Assembly (NCBI GenBank): GCA_035560235.1
Contig: DATMAG010000046.1
Coordinates: forward strand, 1 to 50,046
DNA from: DASRDU01 sp035560235
GTDB taxonomy: Bacteria > Acidobacteriota > Blastocatellia > RBC074
Direction: 5' to 3'
DNA: 50,046 nt
In this document: piece after piece, positions 15,820 to 26,261 of the stretch
Layout: each line of letters opens with the position of its first letter
Numbering within the stretch: the first letter of the stretch is position 1
Translations under genes and position numbers: made by a program
The notes under the pieces: generated by a model
Databases searched by the model: none
What the model saw: only the letters and a program-made list of their open reading frames with translations
Told to the model about the DNA's origin: nothing

Positions 15820-17289
15820 TCAGTCACTCGCCTCCGCTCCCGCCCGCCGCACTGATTCACTGCCACCTTCCGTTTTGCCATCCGCCTGCTGCTCGCGTGA
15901 TCGTTTGCTGCGCCGTCGCGGCTGCTTCGATATTTCGATCTCGTATTTTCTGATCTTGCTGTACAGGCGCGGGCGATAGATGCCCAGAATGCGCGCGGCT
16001 TCGAGTTTGTTGCCGTGCGTTCGTTCGAGCGTCCGGGCAATCACCAGGCGTTCGATTTCAGCGAGCGTCATATTCGGCGGGACAAAGAAATCGTCCGCCG
16101 AAAAAGTCTCGCCTGAATCGAAGGGCAGGTCTTCGACTTCGATGAACTCGCCGCGCGCGAGCAGCACTGCGCGTTCGATGGCATTCTGCAGTTCGCGCAC
16201 ATTGCCCGGCCAGCGGTATGAAAACATCCGCTGATATGCCGCGCGCGAAATGCCGCTCAGCCGCCGGTCATATTTCTGCGTGAAGATGCGAAAGAAATGG
16301 TCAATGATCAGCGGCAGGTCTTCAGGCCGTTCGCGCAGCGGCGGGACAAAGATCGTGATCGTCGAGACGCGATAGAACAGATCCTCGCGCAGCAGTCCTT
16401 CCCTGATCGCTTCCTTCGGTTCGCGGTTGGTCGAACAGACGAGCCGGAAGTTGACCTCGCGGGTTTCGGTATCTCCGACGCGGCGATAGCGGCGCTCTTC
16501 GAGCACGCGCAGCAGTTTCGGCTGCAGGCTGATCGGCATCTCGGCCAGTTCATCAAGCAGGAGGCTCCCGCCATTGGCCTGGGCAAAGAGTCCCTGACGA
16601 TCAGAGACTGCTCCGGTGAACGCGCCTCTGACATAGCCGAAGAGTTCTGATTCGATCAGTTCCTTGGGCAGCGCCGAGCAGTTGACCTTGACGAATTCAC
16701 GCTCGGCGCGCAGCGAGTTGTAATGGAGCGAATTGGCGATCAGTTCCTTGCCGGTGCCTGATTCGCCGATGATCAGCACGTTGGCATCGCTGCGGGCGAC
16801 GCTTTCGATGGTCTGCAGAATCCGCTGCATCGCCTTTGACGCGCAGACGATGCTCGGTGCGCCTTCGCGCTGCGAGAGGCGCTTGCGCAGGTCTTCGGAT
16901 TCGGCGAGCAGCAGCCGGCGTTCGAGCGCCTTCTCAATAATCAGCAGAATCTGTTCCGGCTCGAACGGTTTTTCAACGAAGTAATAAGCGCCCGCCCGCG
17001 TGGCTTCGACCGCCTGCGGGATCGAACCGTAACCGGTAATCAGGATGACTTCGGTTTCAGGCCGCACGGACTTGACGTGTCTGAGGATTCGCATTCCGCC
17101 CTGCAGCTCGCCTGGCAGCTGCACATCGGTGATAACCAGATCGAACCGGGTGTGATTGATGGCGGCGATGCCTTCCGAAAGCGTGGCGGCAGTCTCGACC
17201 GAATACCCCTCGTCGCTCAGAATCAGCCGCAGCCCGTCGGTGATCGAGACTTCGTCATCAATGATCAGGATTCGGATATTTCTCTTCAC
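15820..17289 (-). CDS. NtrC-family sigma54-dependent response regulator
   Basis: 489 residues, three domains. The receiver (1-125) has acidic pocket DDE and phospho-acceptor Asp55 in VITDVQLP and Lys in VEKPFEP. The AAA+ sigma54-activation domain (about 145-385) has Walker A GESGTGKE, the sigma54-contacting GAFTGA loop within ESELFGYVRGAFTGA, and Walker B LLLDELAEM. A Fis-type helix-turn-helix follows at about 420-465 (LERTHGNKLEAARILGIYRPRLYSK). The start is GTG 17289 with AAGGAG 8 bases upstream. A basic, polar tail of about 30 residues follows the HTH. The partner kinase gene ends 25 bases upstream on the same strand, so the two form a two-component operon. Target promoters are unknown. 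Confidence 0.95.
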   Translation of the reverse strand: MKRNIRILIIDDEVSITDGLRLILSDEGYSVETAATLSEGIAAINHTRFDLVITDVQLPGELQGGMRILRHVKSVRPETEVILITGYGSIPQAVEATRAGAYYFVEKPFEPEQILLIIEKALERRLLLAESEDLRKRLSQREGAPSIVCASKAMQRILQTIESVARSDANVLIIGESGTGKELIANSLHYNSLRAEREFVKVNCSALPKELIESELFGYVRGAFTGAVSDRQGLFAQANGGSLLLDELAEMPISLQPKLLRVLEERRYRRVGDTETREVNFRLVCSTNREPKEAIREGLLREDLFYRVSTITIFVPPLRERPEDLPLIIDHFFRIFTQKYDRRLSGISRAAYQRMFSYRWPGNVRELQNAIERAVLLARGEFIEVEDLPFDSGETFSADDFFVPPNMTLAEIERLVIARTLERTHGNKLEAARILGIYRPRLYSKIRKYEIEISKQPRRRSKRSREQQADGKTEGGSESVRRAGAEASD

Positions 17290-17314
17290 GGGAGATACTC
17301 CTTCAGTCCGGGCT

Positions 17315-18346
17315 TCAGATTGCAGTCAGCCTGATTGTGACCATCGTGCCTGAATCTGCTGAGGCAGAGACTTCGGCGCGCCCGCCGTGCTGCCGGATGA
17401 TCTTTTCGGCCAGCGCCAGACCGAGGACAGTAGTGCTGAGTCGTTCGCTGGCCGGCAATTCAAAAAACGCGGCGCGCCGTTTTTCACTGAGCGGCTCGCG
17501 GCTGCCGTCAGCGATGCTGATCTGTGCTTCATCCTGCTCACGACGCAGCGTCAGATGAACCCGGCCCGCCGCGTGACAGACCTCGATGGCGCGCAGCGTC
17601 AGCGCCTTGAGCGCCATAAAGAGCAACTGTGCGTCGCAGTTGACCGAGACCTGTTCTGACTGAATCCCGGTGATCAGTTCGACGCCGCGCGCGGCGGCCT
17701 GCGCGGCGGTTTCGTCCACCAGCTGGCTGATGAGCGACACCAGACTGGCCGGAGCCGTTTTCAGCGTCAGCGGCTGACTGAGCCGCGAAATCAGCACCGC
17801 GTGTTCAGCCATCAGATTCAAGCCGCCGATGATCTTGTCAATAATCTCCGTCGCTTCCCCGGCTCCATCAGTTTCAGCGGGCGCGGAACAGTGCTTTTTG
17901 AGATATGACGCGTACAGTTTCAGCCCGCTGATCTGATTCTTGAAATCGTGCAGCAGCCGACCCGCAAGCCAGCCGATTTCAGGAAACGCTGGCTGCCCGG
18001 CCTGTGAATCCCGTTCCGGCGCAGCCTGAACCTCTTCATCCGGGGCCGCGAATTCGAGCAGAAAAAGCGGTTCTCCATCTCCGGTCATCAGCCTGCACAG
18101 GCGCGCCCGCTGCCACTGCCCGCGCAGTGAGAGCGATGTCTCCTGCGACGGGTCAGCTTCAGTCAGAAAGCTGGCAAACCAGGCCTGAAGCTCCGGGCAG
18201 TTCAGTCGCCCGGCAACGTCACTCAGCGTGAAGCCCCTGATTTCAGCCGGGGTTTGCAGACCGAGCAGGCGCAGCTGCTGCTGATCGCCTGCCGCAATCC
18301 GACCGGCGTGGTCACAAAGCAGGAAAGATGGAGGTGATTTCCGCAT
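17315..18346 (-). CDS. Cytoplasmic sensor histidine kinase with degenerate ATP-binding N-box
   Basis: 343 residues with no transmembrane segment. An N-terminal PAS-like region (1-100) precedes the dimerisation helix LLHDFKNQISGLKLYASYL, with phospho-acceptor His133 in an HDFKNQ motif. A GHKL domain follows, ending in VLGLALAEKIIRQHGGRAEVSASADSGTMVTIRL, a normal G2/F-box region. The usual N-box asparagine is not visible: the equivalent helix is MALKALTLRAIEVC. The G1 box is IADGSREPL rather than DxGxG. Kinase activity may therefore be weak or lost, with phosphatase or regulatory function retained. The start ATG 18346 has AGGAGG 10 bases upstream. It lies 25 bases upstream of the NtrC-type regulator. 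Confidence 0.85.
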   Translation of the reverse strand: MRKSPPSFLLCDHAGRIAAGDQQQLRLLGLQTPAEIRGFTLSDVAGRLNCPELQAWFASFLTEADPSQETSLSLRGQWQRARLCRLMTGDGEPLFLLEFAAPDEEVQAAPERDSQAGQPAFPEIGWLAGRLLHDFKNQISGLKLYASYLKKHCSAPAETDGAGEATEIIDKIIGGLNLMAEHAVLISRLSQPLTLKTAPASLVSLISQLVDETAAQAAARGVELITGIQSEQVSVNCDAQLLFMALKALTLRAIEVCHAAGRVHLTLRREQDEAQISIADGSREPLSEKRRAAFFELPASERLSTTVLGLALAEKIIRQHGGRAEVSASADSGTMVTIRLTAI

Positions 18347-18721
18347 GCTGCTTTCGCCTCCTGCCGCTGGCAGGCGGCGAGGGTGAAGGATTCAGCCCGG
18401 CATCGAAACCGGGATTCAATAAAGCTGATGCAATGCTCTGCAAAGGTTGATGGCTGATGGCGATTCTGTCTTAAATGAACAATCCGATGTCTGACTCTGC
18501 TGCGCACTGTCAGCCTCGTTATGCTAACAAAGCGCCTGGGCAGGGACAATTGAACCGGCTTCGTGTGCGCTGTCCGGCGAGATGACAGGCAGCCATCCGA
18601 TTGCTACAATCACGCTCAGGTCAGCAGCGCGCCCCACTTTACTGGAATAATGAACATTCCTCCGTTTGAAAATATTGCCTGGAAAAAACGGGCGCAGCCC
18701 GGTGAGGGGACAGATTTATTA
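18347..18721. other. Intergenic region between divergent two-component genes
   Basis: 375 bases without a convincing gene. It holds the Shine-Dalgarno of the minus-strand kinase (AGGAGG near 18357-18362) and a good plus-strand promoter at 18582-18610. The mRNA leader of the receiver gene follows, up to 105 bases. An in-frame upstream ATG at 18650 could extend that receiver. I see no sigma54 -24/-12 element. Confidence 0.6.
18582..18610 (+). promoter_or_regulatory. Candidate extended-10 sigma70-type promoter for the receiver gene
   Basis: ATGACA (18582-18587, 5 of 6 consensus) is 17 bases from TACAAT (18605-18610, 5 of 6), which is preceded by TG-C. Start of transcription would be near 18617. 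This makes the longest reading frame (from 18563) untenable. Confidence 0.6.
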
Positions 18722-19132
18722 ATGTCAGAGAAACACGTCAGGCCGAAGATCCTGGTCGTTGAGGATGAAGAAGACAGCCGTTCGATTCTGAGCTGGCTGC
18801 TGGAACAGGAAGGTTATGAGATTATCGAAGCCAGCGACGGACGCGGCGCGGTTGAAACGGCGCTGCGTGAGACTCCCGACCTGATCCTGATGGATATCTC
18901 GCTGCCGCGCATAGACGGCCTGCAGGCGATTCGTGAAATTCGCGCCGGACTGCCCGACACACCGCTCACGATTATCGTCATGTCAGCTTTCGACAAGCAC
19001 GAAACCCGCGAGCAATCCTTTGCCGCAGGCTGCGACGACTACCTGCCGAAGCCGCTCGACCTGGAGCAGCTCGAAGCAATGATCAAACGTTACCTGCCAC
19101 TGACGCAGCCCGGGCCGCCGGTCAAAAAATAA
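18722..19132 (+). CDS. Single-domain response regulator (CheY-like receiver)
   Basis: 136 residues from ATG 18722, which has GAGGGG about 12 bases upstream; ATG 18650 would add 24 residues of no recognisable fold. Receiver features: acidic pocket VVEDEED, phospho-acceptor Asp58 in LILMDISLP, conserved Ser in IIVMSAFD and Lys in YLPKPLD. There is no output domain, so it acts by protein contact or as a phosphorelay intermediate. It is divergent from the kinase/NtrC operon across a 375-base region, which suggests but does not prove a shared pathway. The 3' end overlaps the A-rich tract that serves as the terminator T-tract on the other strand. Confidence 0.9.
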   Translation: MSEKHVRPKILVVEDEEDSRSILSWLLEQEGYEIIEASDGRGAVETALRETPDLILMDISLPRIDGLQAIREIRAGLPDTPLTIIVMSAFDKHETREQSFAAGCDDYLPKPLDLEQLEAMIKRYLPLTQPGPPVKK

Positions 19133-19177
19133 AAACGCGGGCTGCGAATCGGAAGTTATTCCAACTCGCAGCCCGCG
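19123..19177 (-). terminator. Rho-independent terminator of ppdK
   Basis: A perfect 12-bp stem CGCGGGCTGCGA (19136-19147) pairs with 19166-19177 around an 18-base loop. Read on the minus strand it is followed immediately by GTTTTTATTTTTTG. It lies 25 bases past the ppdK stop. The stem could also slow plus-strand transcription after the receiver gene, but that side lacks a T-run. Confidence 0.85.
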
Positions 19178-19201
19178 CTCAGCACTGCAATCAGCAGTTC
19201 G

Positions 19202-21985
<2,784 letters not shown>

Positions 21986-22012
21986 TATTCGTGAGTCTCC
22001 TTGAATCAGTTT

Positions 22013-22105
22013 GTCAGTGGTCAGTGATCAGTAGTCGGTGGTCAGTGAAAATGCGGCTTCTGTTTCTGCCTTTCACTAACCACTAACCACTAACCACTAA
22101 CCACT
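22013..22105. repeat. Heptad repeat element E (AGTGGTY-type) between recO and ppdK
   Basis: The left arm has AGTGGTC, AGTGATC, AGTAGTC, GGTGGTC and AGTGAAA. The right arm at about 22073-22105 is four to five near-perfect ACTAACC units. The arms are inverse complements around a 30-base spacer. The right arm runs into recO and supplies its last two sense codons and TAG stop. Confidence 0.7.
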
Positions 22106-22861
22106 GTTTTCGGGTTTCAAACGAGTGAGCAGTTCGTAAGATTTCAGTTCGCGTTCAAGCACGCGCTGAATCTGGCGCGCCGTGATGTTTCTGATCTGGC
22201 CGAGCACGCGATGATCGTGCGACGAAGCAAAGAACGCGCCGGGCGATTTCTGCAAAATCACCTTAATCATCTGCCGCACGTTGGGCCGCAGTTCCTCCCC
22301 GCGCCGCCCGGAGCATTCCAGGCACTGCGGTGTATCGTCCGCTGTCAGCCAGACCGAAGCCTCGCGCTCGAGGCTTTTTTCGCAACTGCCGCAATGCCGC
22401 AAATCAGGAAAGAATCCGGCGAGTTTCAGCAGCCAGACTTCAAAATAACGAATCAGCGGATCGGGCGCTTTGTCCGGCGACTGGCGCAGGGCTTCGAGCG
22501 TGGCCGCAATCAGCCGGTAAACCTTCTCGTTCGGTTCGTGATCGGGCAGAAATTCAAGCGCCAGTTCAGCCAGGTACTCGGTCGCCGCCAGCATCTCGCT
22601 GCGCGATGACAGGTCAAAACTGGAGCGGATGATTTCGCAGTTTGAGACTGAAACCAGTTCCTTGTTCTCTTTCTGAAAGTAAGTCAGCGCAACTTCGGTG
22701 AATGGTTCCAGGCTTGAGCCGAAACGGCTGCGGAGTTTGCGCGCGCCGTGCGCGACTCCGCGCAGCTTGCCCGCATCGCGGGTCAGAAAAACGCAGATCT
22801 TGTCAGCTTCCTTCAGGGTGTAGCTTCGGAGCACAAAGGCTTCCGTTTCGTGGAGCGGCAT
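22097..22861 (-). CDS. recO: DNA repair protein RecO
   Basis: 254 residues. The N-terminal OB-fold begins HETEAFVLRSYTLKEADKI and continues with GVAHGARKLRSRFGSSLEPF, typical of RecO. A four-cysteine zinc site follows as CGSC (about 158-161) and CLEC (about 179-182), then a helical C-terminus. RecO anneals SSB-coated DNA and, with RecR, loads RecA at gaps. The stop codon and last residues (SG-stop) lie in a heptad repeat, so the original C-terminus may have been altered. No Shine-Dalgarno is evident at ATG 22861. Confidence 0.93.
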   Translation of the reverse strand: MPLHETEAFVLRSYTLKEADKICVFLTRDAGKLRGVAHGARKLRSRFGSSLEPFTEVALTYFQKENKELVSVSNCEIIRSSFDLSSRSEMLAATEYLAELALEFLPDHEPNEKVYRLIAATLEALRQSPDKAPDPLIRYFEVWLLKLAGFFPDLRHCGSCEKSLEREASVWLTADDTPQCLECSGRRGEELRPNVRQMIKVILQKSPGAFFASSHDHRVLGQIRNITARQIQRVLERELKSYELLTRLKPENSG

Positions 22862-22898
22862 AAAACGTAATCGTAAATTCTCAGGCGGGATTAGTAAA

Positions 22899-22930
22899 GG
22901 CGGGCTGACAGCGCGCAGCAGTCAGCCGCC
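22899..22930 (-). terminator. Weak candidate terminator upstream of recO
   Basis: A stem of ten pairs with one bulged G (22899-22909 with 22921-22930) around an 11-base loop follows the stop of the 108-residue membrane protein gene on the minus strand. The trailing sequence TTTACTAAT is only modestly T-rich. Confidence 0.35.
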
Positions 22931-22947
22931 GGCGGGCTGTGATTCTC

Positions 22948-23274
22948 TCATTTTTCCTTCAGCGTGACGGCGGTCTTTTTGTAGCTCGTGGGCGGCTGAT
23001 TCGGCGGTTTGACGATCCAGACCGGGCCGCGCTGCGGATCGGTCGCTTCGCCCGTCACTTCGCCCAGGTATTCGCCGGTTCTGGTCACGTAAGCGTGCTT
23101 GCCAATATTCGGATTTTTGGGCGGACGGGACGAGGCATACCAGAAAAACATCAGCACGACTCCCAGCACGACCGCAATAATCAGATGCCTGAGCAGCCGG
23201 AAGAAAAACTTTGCCACCACGATGAACAGGCCCAGCGCCACGATGCCACCAGTGATCAGCCAGATGGTCTCCAT
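22948..23274 (-). CDS. Small membrane protein of unknown function
   Basis: 108 residues, not assigned to a family. Two adjacent hydrophobic helices (IWLITGGIVALGLFIVV, about 4-20, and HLIIAVVLGVVLMFFWYA, about 30-47) are separated by a basic loop (FFRLLRH). A soluble C-terminal part with KHAYVTRTGEYLGEVTGE and QRGPVWIVKPP follows. The soluble part looks like a small beta-domain, possibly an SH3- or PRC-like fold, but this is a guess. It lies 55 bases downstream of mgtE and 86 bases upstream of recO on the same strand, so it may be co-transcribed with mgtE. Confidence 0.65.
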   Translation of the reverse strand: METIWLITGGIVALGLFIVVAKFFFRLLRHLIIAVVLGVVLMFFWYASSRPPKNPNIGKHAYVTRTGEYLGEVTGEATDPQRGPVWIVKPPNQPPTSYKKTAVTLKEK

Positions 23275-23329
23275 AAGCAGTCAGTGATTCCGTGGAGTTC
23301 AAGTATAAACCGGAACCGGGGGCAGGTGG

Positions 23330-24706
23330 CTATTTCAGAAATCTGAGCAGCAGCGTGGCCAGGCCGAGGAACGCAAAGAACCCGCCCACATCGGTGCAGG
23401 TCGTCACAAAAACCGTCGAAGCCAGCGCGGGATCGGCCTTCATTCGTTTGAGGACAATCGGAATAATCGTGCCGGAAAGGCCCGCAATAATCAGGTTCGT
23501 AATCATTGCGATGGCAATGATTACACCGAGCATCAGGCTTTGCTTCGAAACGCCGTACATCATGTACACGACGACAGCAGCGACCACACCGTTGGCCAGC
23601 CCGTTGGCCAGCCCGACGAGAGCTTCCTTGAACAGCACGCGGCGGCTGTTTTCCCACGTCACTTCACCGAGCGCCAGCCCGCGCACGACCACTGCCAGCG
23701 TCTGTGTCGCCGAGTTGCCGCCCATTCCGGCGACAATCGGCATCAGCGCTGCGAGAATGGCGACTCTGGAGATCGTATCGGTAAACAGGCTCACAACTGC
23801 CGAGGCCAGAAACGCCGTGGCCAGGTTCACGAGCAGCCAGGGCAGCCGCAGTCTGACTGAGCGGGCCGGGGCGCTCGTCGCGCTCTCTTCCGAACTGACA
23901 CCGGCCAGCGCGTAAATGTCTTCAGTGGCCTCTTCGCGGATCACGTCGAACACGTCATCGAACGTGACCACGCCGACCAGCTTGTTTTCAGCATCCACGA
24001 CCGGCACGCCGAGCAGGTTGTATTTCTGCACGATGCGGGCCACTTCTTCCTGATCGGTATCAGTGCGGACGCTGATCACGTCCGTGCTCATGATCTTTTT
24101 GAGCGGAGTCGTCGGCGGCACGAGCAGCAGCCGCCGCAGACTGGTCACGCCGACCAGATGATTGCGGTCATCAACCACGTACAGATAAAAGACCAGTTCG
24201 ACGTCGCTGCTGGCTTTCTGAATCTGTGAAATCGCTTCGCCCACAGTGAGGTCTTCGTTCACCGCAAAAACGTCGGGCGTCATAATGCGCCCGGCAGTGT
24301 TTTCAGCGAACCGCAGCAGCTCCTGCACGTCGGTTGAAGCTTCGACCTTCATCAGATCGAGCAGGCGTTCGCGCTGCGATTCGGGCAGTTCAGCGATGAA
24401 AAGCGCGGCGTCGTCCGAAGGCAGTTCCTGCAACACCTGCGCGATGTCTTCAGGCGAGAGCGAAGTCAGCAGTTCGACGCCTTCTTCGAGGCCGAGTTCA
24501 GAAAGACTCGCGGCTGAGAGTTCCTTGTCCGACTGCACCAGCGCGGCAAAGACCGCATAACGATCCAGCTCGTTCAGTTCGTGCAGCACCTGCGCCACGT
24601 CAGCCGGGCGCGCCTTGCGCAGCACATTCATGGCGCGCGTCGTCGCGCCGCGACGCATCAGGCGGCGAACCGAATCGAGCATCAATGTGAATTTCTGTGG
24701 CTGCAC
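23330..24706 (-). CDS. mgtE: MgtE-family magnesium transporter
   Basis: 458 residues with the full MgtE layout. An N-terminal superhelical domain with AQVLHELNELDRYAVFAAL and IAQVLQELPSDDAALFIAELP comes first. Two CBS domains follow (about 135-255; AGRIMTPDVFAVNEDLTVGEAI and DVISVRTDTDQEEVARI). A five-helix transmembrane domain then includes the pore motif MPIVAGMGGNSATQTLAVVVRGLALGE split over helices 2-3. The N-terminal and CBS domains sense cytosolic Mg2+ and close the channel. The start is GTG 24706, with ATG 24682 as an alternative; neither has a Shine-Dalgarno. A terminator-like hairpin ends four bases before the GTG, so expression may be attenuated. Confidence 0.95.
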   Translation of the reverse strand: MQPQKFTLMLDSVRRLMRRGATTRAMNVLRKARPADVAQVLHELNELDRYAVFAALVQSDKELSAASLSELGLEEGVELLTSLSPEDIAQVLQELPSDDAALFIAELPESQRERLLDLMKVEASTDVQELLRFAENTAGRIMTPDVFAVNEDLTVGEAISQIQKASSDVELVFYLYVVDDRNHLVGVTSLRRLLLVPPTTPLKKIMSTDVISVRTDTDQEEVARIVQKYNLLGVPVVDAENKLVGVVTFDDVFDVIREEATEDIYALAGVSSEESATSAPARSVRLRLPWLLVNLATAFLASAVVSLFTDTISRVAILAALMPIVAGMGGNSATQTLAVVVRGLALGEVTWENSRRVLFKEALVGLANGLANGVVAAVVVYMMYGVSKQSLMLGVIIAIAMITNLIIAGLSGTIIPIVLKRMKADPALASTVFVTTCTDVGGFFAFLGLATLLLRFLK

Positions 24707-24709
24707 GGC

Positions 24710-24753
24710 AAAAAAATAAAGGACGAAAGAAACCTGAATGCTTCCTTCGTCCT
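24710..24753 (-). terminator. Terminator-like hairpin abutting the mgtE start
   Basis: On the minus strand AGGACGAAGGAA (24753-24742) pairs with TTCTTTCGTCCT (24731-24720), with one mismatch and a 10-base loop. TTATTTTTTT follows directly (24719-24710). It either ends the small membrane-protein operon upstream or acts as an attenuator in the mgtE leader. Confidence 0.7.
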
Positions 24754-24784
24754 GGGGTCGCGCGCCGCCCGGTTGTGCGGCATC

Positions 24785-24961
24785 TTAAATCGGCAGCGGG
24801 TAAAGAACCCACGCAATTGCAAGGCCGATGAGGACGAAGGAGCCGAAGACCTTCACGCCATATTTTATTCGCGCCGGAGTGTCGTGATGCTCCGATGAGA
24901 GCGCCGCAAACACGACCGCGACGAGCGCGCTGAACAGAACGAGAGCGAGAAAATGCGTCAT
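24785..24961 (-). CDS. 58-residue membrane protein
   Basis: A short gene with two hydrophobic segments (HFLALVLFSALVAVVFAAL, about 3-21, and VFGSFVLIGLAIAWVLYPL, about 38-56) joined by a polar loop SSEHHDTPARIKYG. The start ATG overlaps the TGA of the upstream gene (ATGA arrangement) and is preceded by GGGAGGAAG at good spacing, so translation is well supported. I do not recognise the family. The arrangement with the 142-residue membrane protein suggests the two act in one complex or process (inference). Confidence 0.75.
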   Translation of the reverse strand: MTHFLALVLFSALVAVVFAALSSEHHDTPARIKYGVKVFGSFVLIGLAIAWVLYPLPI

Positions 24962-25386
24962 GACTTCCTCCCGACCGCGATGTCATAGGCATCCAGCATC
25001 GCCAGGTAATTGAGCAGCCCTGACACCAGCAGAAAGGTGTTGCCGTATTCGTAAGTGAAGATCGCCGGCTGTTCCTTCGTCAGTTCAAAGCCGAAATTGA
25101 GCGCATATAAAACGAAGTACGGAACTCCGATGCCCAGGTTGCAGAAGGTGAACAGGTAAGTCAGCCATTCGCCCGGTTCGGGTTTGTAGAGATGACCTTT
25201 CATCCAGATGCCCAAGATGAACATCACTGCAATTCCGGCAAAGATCACTGCGCCGCGCACAGCTTTGCCAAGCACCAGATGACCCAGTCCCGGCAGCACC
25301 AGCGCGGCCATTGTCGCCAGCGCCGTACGGCCCGGCGAAGGTGGTTCCAGCGTCGCCGATCTTTCAACAGATCCTTCGTTCTGCAA
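24958..25386 (-). CDS. Multi-pass membrane protein of unknown function
   Basis: 142 residues starting with TTG 25386, supported by AGGGAG six bases upstream. After a polar N-terminus come about four hydrophobic segments: AALVLPGLGHLVLG, GAVIFAGIAVMFILGIWM, a long one around LFTFCNLGIGVPYFVLYAL, and LLVSGLLNYLAMLDAYDIA. The PGLGHLVLGKAVRG turn resembles TM2/DUF6677-like small membrane proteins; I cannot confirm the family without a search. Its stop overlaps the start of the 58-residue gene. It is 73 bases downstream of the DUF374 acyltransferase gene on the same strand. Confidence 0.7.
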   Translation of the reverse strand: MQNEGSVERSATLEPPSPGRTALATMAALVLPGLGHLVLGKAVRGAVIFAGIAVMFILGIWMKGHLYKPEPGEWLTYLFTFCNLGIGVPYFVLYALNFGFELTKEQPAIFTYEYGNTFLLVSGLLNYLAMLDAYDIAVGRKS

Positions 25387-25459
25387 GATAAACTCCCTCT
25401 GCTGTCAGCACTAAGCGTCGCAAAGCGAACCGCCATTCTAGGCAGCCGTCTGAAACGAG

Positions 25460-26185
25460 TCAAGCAGGCCTGACTTTTTCATCGCTCATCGCCCGCAGTT
25501 CATCCAGCGTGTGCTGCAACTGTTGCTGCGCGGCTTCGGTTGAGTCGGTCTCAGGAACGTGAAACGGCGCGCCGATGACGACGACGGCGCGGGCGAAGGG
25601 TTTCGGAATCTCTATGCGATCCCAGCTTGGCAGACGCCAGCAGCGATCAAGCGAAATTGAGAAGGGCAGAATCGCCGCTCCGGTTTTGGCCGCGAGCAGC
25701 AGCGCGCCCGGCTTGACCTCGTAAAGCGGGCCTTTCGGACCGTCAACCGTGAAAGCCGCGCTGCGTCCGCTGCGCACGGCGCGAATCATCTGAATCAGCG
25801 CTGCTTTGCCGCCACGCGTCGAACTGCCCCGCGCCGCGCCATAACCAAACCGCTGAATGAAGCGCGCGATGTATTCGGAATCGAAGCTGCGGCTCGACAT
25901 CACCACAATGCCGCGCCGCCGCCAGAAATAGGTCGCTACCGGAATGCGGTTGTGCCAGAAACAAAAAACCTGCGGCGCGTCGGCGCTGACATGTTCGCCG
26001 CCGATGACTTCAAATTTCATCGTCGCCCCGATCAGGCGAATCAGCCAGTAAAGCAGCCATCCGGCAGCGCGAATAATCAGCCGTTGTTTGAAGGTGTACT
26101 GTGAGAGGTCAGCAAATGAATCAAGCCGTTCGGACAGCTCCTCGCGGCGGTCGGACGTGGCAGATGACTGGTAACTGGCGGCCAT
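25460..26185 (-). CDS. DUF374 lysophospholipid acyltransferase-family protein
   Basis: 241 residues. A hydrophobic N-terminal helix (LIIRAAGWLLYWLIRLIGA) is followed by FWHNRIPVATYFW, SSRSFDSEYIARFIQRFGYGAARGSSTRGG and TVDGPKGPLYEVKPGALLLAA, the diagnostic motifs of DUF374. That family is related to lipid A acyltransferases and found often next to lipid A or Kdo genes. The likely role is acylation of a membrane lipid or lipid A precursor at the inner membrane; the substrate is not known here. The start ATG 26185 lacks a Shine-Dalgarno. Alternative: another LPLAT-superfamily enzyme. Confidence 0.88.
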   Translation of the reverse strand: MAASYQSSATSDRREELSERLDSFADLSQYTFKQRLIIRAAGWLLYWLIRLIGATMKFEVIGGEHVSADAPQVFCFWHNRIPVATYFWRRRGIVVMSSRSFDSEYIARFIQRFGYGAARGSSTRGGKAALIQMIRAVRSGRSAAFTVDGPKGPLYEVKPGALLLAAKTGAAILPFSISLDRCWRLPSWDRIEIPKPFARAVVVIGAPFHVPETDSTEAAQQQLQHTLDELRAMSDEKVRPA

Positions 26186-26261
26186 GCGCCACAGGTTAAA
26201 TCAAACCGGCAGGTATTGGAAAATCGTTTCCGGCAATGCCCCCCGGCGAAGTTCATTCCCC

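Noticed and set aside
18347..18721. Sigma54 (-24/-12) promoter near the NtrC operon
   Set aside because: I found no TGGCA-N7-TTGC-like element; only a sigma70-type promoter is visible.
22922..23302. 126-codon frame overlapping the small membrane protein in another frame
   Set aside because: Same strand but without hydrophobic or family character; the 108-residue frame has clear membrane helices.
24707..24784. M-box (Mg2+) riboswitch upstream of mgtE
   Set aside because: Only 78 bases are free between the preceding stop and the mgtE start, too few for an M-box; only hairpins are visible.
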